The notes under the pieces were generated by a model. The model searched no databases and was not told the origin of the DNA. It saw only the letters and a list, made by a program, of their open reading frames with translations. Position numbers and translations under genes: made by a program. Shown in pieces: positions 6,381 to 9,782 of a DNA stretch of 9,782 nucleotides; positions within the stretch are counted from its first letter, which is position 1, and each line of letters opens with the position of its first letter. The stretch lies in contig JABJOR010000043.1 of assembly GCA_018664265.1 (NCBI GenBank), positions 1 to 9,782 of the forward strand, read 5' to 3'. This DNA is from Rhodospirillales bacterium. GTDB taxonomy: Bacteria; Pseudomonadota; Alphaproteobacteria; Rhodospirillales; Casp-alpha2.

Positions 6381-7523
6381 ATGTCTGCGCAAATAAAAAC
6401 AGGGCAAATAGAAACAGTACAGGTAAATCTGGCCGAACGTAGCTATTCCATTCATGTTGGATCAGGTCTGATTAACACCGCGGGGGATTATATTGCACCT
6501 TACCTGAAAGAGGCCCGGACCATTATTGTTACGGACAGCAATGTCGAGAAACACTGGCTTGCCCCACTACAGAATTCTCTGAACAGTCATGGCATATCAT
6601 CTGAAGCCATTGTCATGGAGCCCGGCGAGAAAACCAAAAACTTCACTAACCTGGAGCAACTGGTCTGCAAACTGCTCAATGCACAGATTGAACGCAATAC
6701 AGTGGTCATTGCCCTTGGCGGTGGGGTCATTGGTGATTTAACAGGTATGGCAGCGGCGATTATTCTGCGCGGTATAGATTTTATCCAAATCCCCACGAGC
6801 TTGTTGTCCCAAGTGGACAGCTCCGTCGGCGGAAAGACAGGCATAAATACGCCACAAGGGAAAAATCTGGCGGGTGCATTTCATCAACCAAAACTGGTTT
6901 TATGTGACACCGATGCCTTGAAAACCCTTCCTATACGTGAGCTACGTGCTGGATATGCCGAATTGGTCAAATACGGCTTAATCGCCGATGCACCGTTCTT
7001 TGACTGGCTGGAAAAAAATGGCGAGCGTGTCCTTGCTGGCGATCAGGATGCTCAGCGCCACGCCATTGTCAAAAGCTGTCAGGCCAAGGCCGATGTTGTA
7101 TCCGAAGATGAACGCGAAACCGGACGGCGTGCCTTGCTTAACTTTGGCCACACATTTGGCCATGCGCTGGAAGCCGAGGTCGGGTATTCAGGCACCCTGC
7201 TCCATGGCGAGGCTGTTGCAATCGGCTCAGTTATGGCGCTTTCGATTTCAGAACGCATAGGTATTTGCCCTGCAGGTCGGGCCGATCGGCTGCGGGCACA
7301 CTTTGCCAAGACAAACATTGGCTACAACTTACATGGCAATGCAGGAACAGACTGGGCAGCTGAAAAACTGTTGGATCACATGCGCCTGGATAAAAAAGTT
7401 GCCGATGCGAAGCTGGTTTTCATTCTGGCTCGCGACATTGGTGATGCTTTTATTACCAATGAAGTTAATGATAGCGATATACTTGCAACCCTCAATGAAG
7501 CCCTTGAACAGTCCGGAAACTAG
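6381..7523 (+). CDS. aroB: 3-dehydroquinate synthase
   Basis: AroB converts DAHP to 3-dehydroquinate using NAD+ and a divalent metal, the second step of the shikimate pathway. The 380-residue length is typical. Visible signatures are VIALGGGVIGDLTG (109-122, nucleotide-binding glycine turn), PTSLLSQVDSSVGGKTGIN (138-156), GKNLAGAFHQP (160-170), and the metal ligands Glu194 in AELVKYG, His257 in FGHTFGHALE and His275 in LHGEAVA. The C-terminal DKKVADAKLVFILARDIGDAF is also characteristic. The ATG at 6381 follows a weak CGGA two bases after the aroK stop, so translation is probably coupled. Its own stop overlaps the ribosome binding site of the next gene. No active-site residue appears lost. 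Confidence 0.97.
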   Translation: MSAQIKTGQIETVQVNLAERSYSIHVGSGLINTAGDYIAPYLKEARTIIVTDSNVEKHWLAPLQNSLNSHGISSEAIVMEPGEKTKNFTNLEQLVCKLLNAQIERNTVVIALGGGVIGDLTGMAAAIILRGIDFIQIPTSLLSQVDSSVGGKTGINTPQGKNLAGAFHQPKLVLCDTDALKTLPIRELRAGYAELVKYGLIADAPFFDWLEKNGERVLAGDQDAQRHAIVKSCQAKADVVSEDERETGRRALLNFGHTFGHALEAEVGYSGTLLHGEAVAIGSVMALSISERIGICPAGRADRLRAHFAKTNIGYNLHGNAGTDWAAEKLLDHMRLDKKVADAKLVFILARDIGDAFITNEVNDSDILATLNEALEQSGN

Positions 7524-7532
7524 GATCAAATC

Positions 7533-8831
7533 ATGGTTATTACACTGATTGCTGTCTTTGTATTGCTCGTTCTCTCAGCTTTCTTTTCCAGCTCGGAGAC
7601 AGCCCTGACGGCAGCGTCCCGTCCGGTTATGCACCAGTTGGAACAAAACGGTGATAATCGTGCTTCCCTCGTCAACCAGTTGCACAGAAAAAAAGAGCAC
7701 CTGATCGGAACCATATTACTGGGCAACAATCTGGTTAATATTCTGGCGTCTGCCATGACGAAAAGTTTGTTAATATCGCTCTATGGCGAAACCGGTGTTG
7801 TTTATGCGACAATTATTATGACTTTGCTGGTTTTGATTTTTGCTGAGATCCTGCCAAAAACCTATGCTTTTCAAAATGCAGACCGCATGGCTCTGGGGAT
7901 TGCACCTATCATTCAGTTCCTGGTCTTTATCCTGAAACCGTTCACCTGGACCATAAGTGCCCTGATAAACATCATCCTGAAGGTCTTTGGTGCAGAATAT
8001 GATTCAGCAAGCGTTCTTGGTCGCGGAGATGAAGAAATCCGCGGCGCAATCGAGTTGCACAAACGTAAAGATGCCAACGTTAAAACAGAACGCGCCATGT
8101 TGCGCAGTGTGCTTGATCTTGCCGATGTTCAAATCGGTGAGGTTATGATTCACCGCAAGAATGCCATGTCTATTGACGTGGATCTTCCGCGAGATGAAAT
8201 CATCAAACGGGTTTTGGCCAGTCCCTACACCAGAATTCCCCTGTGGCAAAAAAATCAGGACAACATTGTTGGCGTTTTGCATGCCAAAGCACTTCTGCGG
8301 GCACTGTATGGCAATCCTGAGCGCACCACGTCCTCAGAAGACTTTATAAAAATGGCCGCCGACCCATGGTTTGTTCCGGAAACCACAACGCTTGATGATC
8401 AACTGGATGCCTTCCGCCAACGTCATGAACATTTTGCCCTGGTCGTCGATGAATACGGTGCCTTGATGGGCATTGTAACGCTTGAGGACATTTTGGAGGA
8501 AATCGTTGGTGATATTGCCGATGAACATGATATTGCCACACAAGGCATACATCTATCGGCAGACGGCAGCTATGTGGTAGACGGAACCGTTACCATTCGT
8601 GATCTGAATCGTGAGTGCGAATGGAATTTACCTGATGAAGAAGCCGCCACTATTGCCGGACTGGTCTTGCATGAATCACGACGCATTCCCGATGTTGGCC
8701 AAGCCTATATGTTCCACGGGTTCAGATTTGAAATTCTGCGGCGTCAACGCCATCAGATTATTTCCATCCGAATCACCCCGACACAAGAGCCTTCTGAAAG
8801 CAAAGAAACAGCTGATAATTCAGCATCCTGA
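7533..8831 (+). CDS. CNNM/CorC (HlyC/CorC) family membrane protein with CBS pair, probable Mg2+ efflux
   Basis: This 432-residue protein has the complete CNNM architecture. An N-terminal transmembrane domain of the DUF21 type (about 1-150) carries AFFSSSETALTAASR (16-30), LLGNNLVNILASA (62-74) and AEILPKTYA (104-112), the conserved ion-site and helix-turn segments. A CBS pair follows (about 205-330; IPLWQKNQDNIVGVLHAKALL and FALVVDEYGALMGIVTLEDILEEIVGDI, quoted in parts). The C-terminal CorC_HlyC domain (about 335-415) includes GTVTIRDLN and IAGLVLHESRRIPDVG. Archaeal and bacterial CorB relatives export Mg2+, regulated by ATP binding to the CBS pair; the older name hemolysin is misleading. 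The ATG at 7533 follows AGGA overlapping the aroB stop, nine bases upstream, so it is probably co-transcribed with aroKB. That conserved linkage lacks an obvious biochemical reason. Confidence 0.93.
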   Translation: MVITLIAVFVLLVLSAFFSSSETALTAASRPVMHQLEQNGDNRASLVNQLHRKKEHLIGTILLGNNLVNILASAMTKSLLISLYGETGVVYATIIMTLLVLIFAEILPKTYAFQNADRMALGIAPIIQFLVFILKPFTWTISALINIILKVFGAEYDSASVLGRGDEEIRGAIELHKRKDANVKTERAMLRSVLDLADVQIGEVMIHRKNAMSIDVDLPRDEIIKRVLASPYTRIPLWQKNQDNIVGVLHAKALLRALYGNPERTTSSEDFIKMAADPWFVPETTTLDDQLDAFRQRHEHFALVVDEYGALMGIVTLEDILEEIVGDIADEHDIATQGIHLSADGSYVVDGTVTIRDLNRECEWNLPDEEAATIAGLVLHESRRIPDVGQAYMFHGFRFEILRRQRHQIISIRITPTQEPSESKETADNSAS

Positions 8832-8834
8832 GAC

Positions 8835-8862
8835 AAAAAAACATCATTTTTACGTTTTTTTT
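8835..8862 (+). terminator. Weak AT-only terminator-like hairpin after the CNNM gene
   Basis: AAAAAAAC (8835-8842) pairs with GTTTTTTT (8854-8861) across an 11-base loop, ending in a run of eight T. It sits three bases after the CNNM stop, where the aroKB operon would be expected to end. The stem has only one GC pair, so folding stability is doubtful. The A-run/T-run layout is nevertheless the kind that can act in both directions. Confidence 0.3.
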
Positions 8863-8890
8863 CATATGCTGTTACAAAATTGGGTATAAT
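8861..8890 (+). promoter_or_regulatory. Candidate sigma-70 promoter for the CBS-domain gene
   Basis: A perfect TATAAT lies at 8885-8890, and TTCATA (8861-8866, 4/6 match to TTGACA) sits 18 bases upstream. This would start transcription near 8897, giving a leader of about 65 bases to the ATG at 8963. A second TATACT (8901-8906) has no matching -35. The AT-rich 131-bp spacer 8832-8962 otherwise contains only the terminator-like hairpin and the ribosome binding site AAGGA (8948-8952). Confidence 0.5.
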
Positions 8891-8962
8891 AACAGTATGA
8901 TATACTGATATTGAATATATGCGTTCAAATGTATTAACCAATAAAATAAGGACAAAGCCACC

Positions 8963-9409
8963 ATGTATAGAAAAATTGTCCCGGATGTTGTTACTGAAAA
9001 ATCAATTTGCAGCCTGAAAAAAGAAGCCACTGCGCGCGAAGCCGCAGAAAACATGGCTGCTGCCAATTGTGCTGCGGTAATTGTTGTTGATGACCAGTCC
9101 AAAATAATTGGCATTTTAACAGAACGCGACCTTTCCCGAAAAGTCGTCGCCAATGGCTCTGATAGCAATACAGTATTGGTAAGCGAAATCATGACGGTAA
9201 ACCCGGATACCCTGTCCCCGGATGATTCTGCTGGCGATGCTCTGGAATTAATGAGTTCCCGTGGCTATCGGCATCTTCCCGTAGCAGTTGATGGCAAGTG
9301 TGTGGCTGTGGTTTCCATACGTGATCTGTATAGCACTGTAAAAGAAGCGCTCGAAGAAGACATCAAAGAAACCGAGGCTTTTGTTTTTGGGGATCGTTAT
9401 GGTGCATGA
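8963..9409 (+). CDS. Stand-alone two-CBS-domain protein, 148 aa
   Basis: The whole protein is a CBS pair (Bateman module) with a short C-terminal tail. The first CBS domain (about 8-65) includes AAVIVVDDQSKIIGILTERDL, quoted to its characteristic TERDL end. The second (about 72-128) includes EIMTVNPDTLSPDDS and GYRHLPVAVDGKCVAVVSIRD. Such modules bind adenine nucleotides such as AMP, ATP or NAD and regulate partner proteins. No catalytic domain is attached. The tail (about 129-148, EEDIKETEAFVFGDRYGA) is acidic. The ATG at 8963 is preceded by AAGGA with a ten-base spacer. A promoter-like sequence upstream suggests it is transcribed separately from aroKB-CNNM. The partner is unknown; the next gene encodes a DUF2889 protein, but a link between them is not shown. 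Confidence 0.9.
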   Translation: MYRKIVPDVVTEKSICSLKKEATAREAAENMAAANCAAVIVVDDQSKIIGILTERDLSRKVVANGSDSNTVLVSEIMTVNPDTLSPDDSAGDALELMSSRGYRHLPVAVDGKCVAVVSIRDLYSTVKEALEEDIKETEAFVFGDRYGA

Positions 9410-9504
9410 TTGCACATGATGATTTCGAAACATTGAATACAGGTCAGTATCTGCTACCCAACATTATTAAAATTACACTGCCTGACTGGCAGAAGGGTAT
9501 TTAT

Positions 9505-9524
9505 GTGCCATATACATATGTCAC
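9505..9524. repeat. 20-bp imperfect palindrome upstream of the DUF2889 gene
   Basis: GTGCCATATACATATGTCAC is symmetric at 16 of 20 positions (arms GTG-N-CATAT). It lies 33 bases before the DUF2889 ATG, a position suited to an operator. A second small inverted repeat, CTGCC-TGACT-GGCAG (9478-9492), lies just upstream and lacks a T-run, so it is not a clear terminator. The rest of the 148-bp spacer 9410-9557 shows no well-spaced consensus promoter. Confidence 0.35.
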
Positions 9525-9557
9525 GTTAAGTCATTACTCTGAACATGGATAAATAAC

Positions 9558-9782
9558 ATGCCTCTTTCCAAGCCGGCTAATCGCGAGCATCTTCACACCC
9601 GAGACATAAAGTGCCATGGATATCTTCGGGAAGATGGCATGTGGGATATTGAAGGTCGTATCACTGATCGAAAGACTTATTCATTCCCAAACCATGATCG
9701 GCAGGGCATCAATGCTGGCGAAGACATTCACGACATGAGTGTTCGCCTGACAATGGATAGTGAATTTGTCATCCATGACGCA
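9558..9782 (+). CDS. DUF2889 family protein, N-terminal 75 residues (runs off window)
   Basis: An open frame begins at the ATG at 9558 and continues to the window end, giving 75 codons. The sequence matches my recollection of DUF2889: MPLSKPANREHLHTRDI, then GYLREDGMWDIEGRITDRKT, and then INAGEDIHDMSVRLTMDSE, with the expected order and spacing. The function of DUF2889 is unknown to me; members are small soluble proteins of roughly 180-220 residues. The ribosome binding site is weak: GGA at 9547-9549, eight bases upstream. The gene is separated from the CBS-domain gene by 148 bp and may have its own promoter and operator. Confidence 0.85.
   Translation, partial: MPLSKPANREHLHTRDIKCHGYLREDGMWDIEGRITDRKTYSFPNHDRQGINAGEDIHDMSVRLTMDSEFVIHDA

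Noticed and set aside
9478..9492. CTGCC/GGCAG hairpin as terminator of the CBS gene
   Set aside because: The stem is only 5 bp and is followed by AAGGG rather than a T-run.

Overview
The window looks like ordinary chromosomal DNA of a Gram-negative alphaproteobacterium, probably marine and Rhodospirillales- or SAR116-like. That placement is an inference. It rests on the moderate GC content and on a gene order I recall from alphaproteobacteria: xerD divergent from aroK-aroB, followed by a CNNM/CorC-type membrane protein. I see no rRNA, tRNA, CRISPR array, insertion sequence or phage gene.

Layout. (1) Bases 1-725 are the C-terminal half of an amidase-signature enzyme cut by the window edge. 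(2) Bases 749-1153 hold an AT-rich 134-residue orphan ORF with a strong ribosome binding site and unlike its neighbours in composition. (3) On the minus strand, 5555 down to 1182 reads as one probable operon: a 46-residue single-span membrane protein (5555-5415), a 618-residue exported helical protein of unknown function (5434-3578), the tyrosine recombinase XerD (3571-2618), and a PLP-dependent group II decarboxylase-like protein (2591-1182). (4) A divergent control region of about 250 bp (5556-5811) contains a 10-bp inverted repeat and four copies of TGACAAA. (5) On the plus strand, aroK (5812-6378), aroB (6381-7523) and a CNNM/CorC-like transporter (7533-8831) are tightly packed and probably co-transcribed. 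(6) A promoter-like spacer leads to a free-standing two-CBS-domain protein (8963-9409). (7) A 148-bp spacer with an imperfect palindrome precedes the start of a DUF2889 protein (9558 to the window end).

How the genes fit together. AroK and AroB are shikimate-pathway enzymes and the CNNM protein is a probable divalent-cation (Mg2+) transporter. XerD resolves chromosome dimers with XerC. The least understood part is the pair directly upstream of xerD: the tiny membrane protein overlaps the start of the exported protein by 20 bases, which suggests translational coupling and a shared envelope function. No exotic defence or mobile system is visible. The most useful leads are this envelope pair, the divergent operator-like region and the AT-rich orphan.
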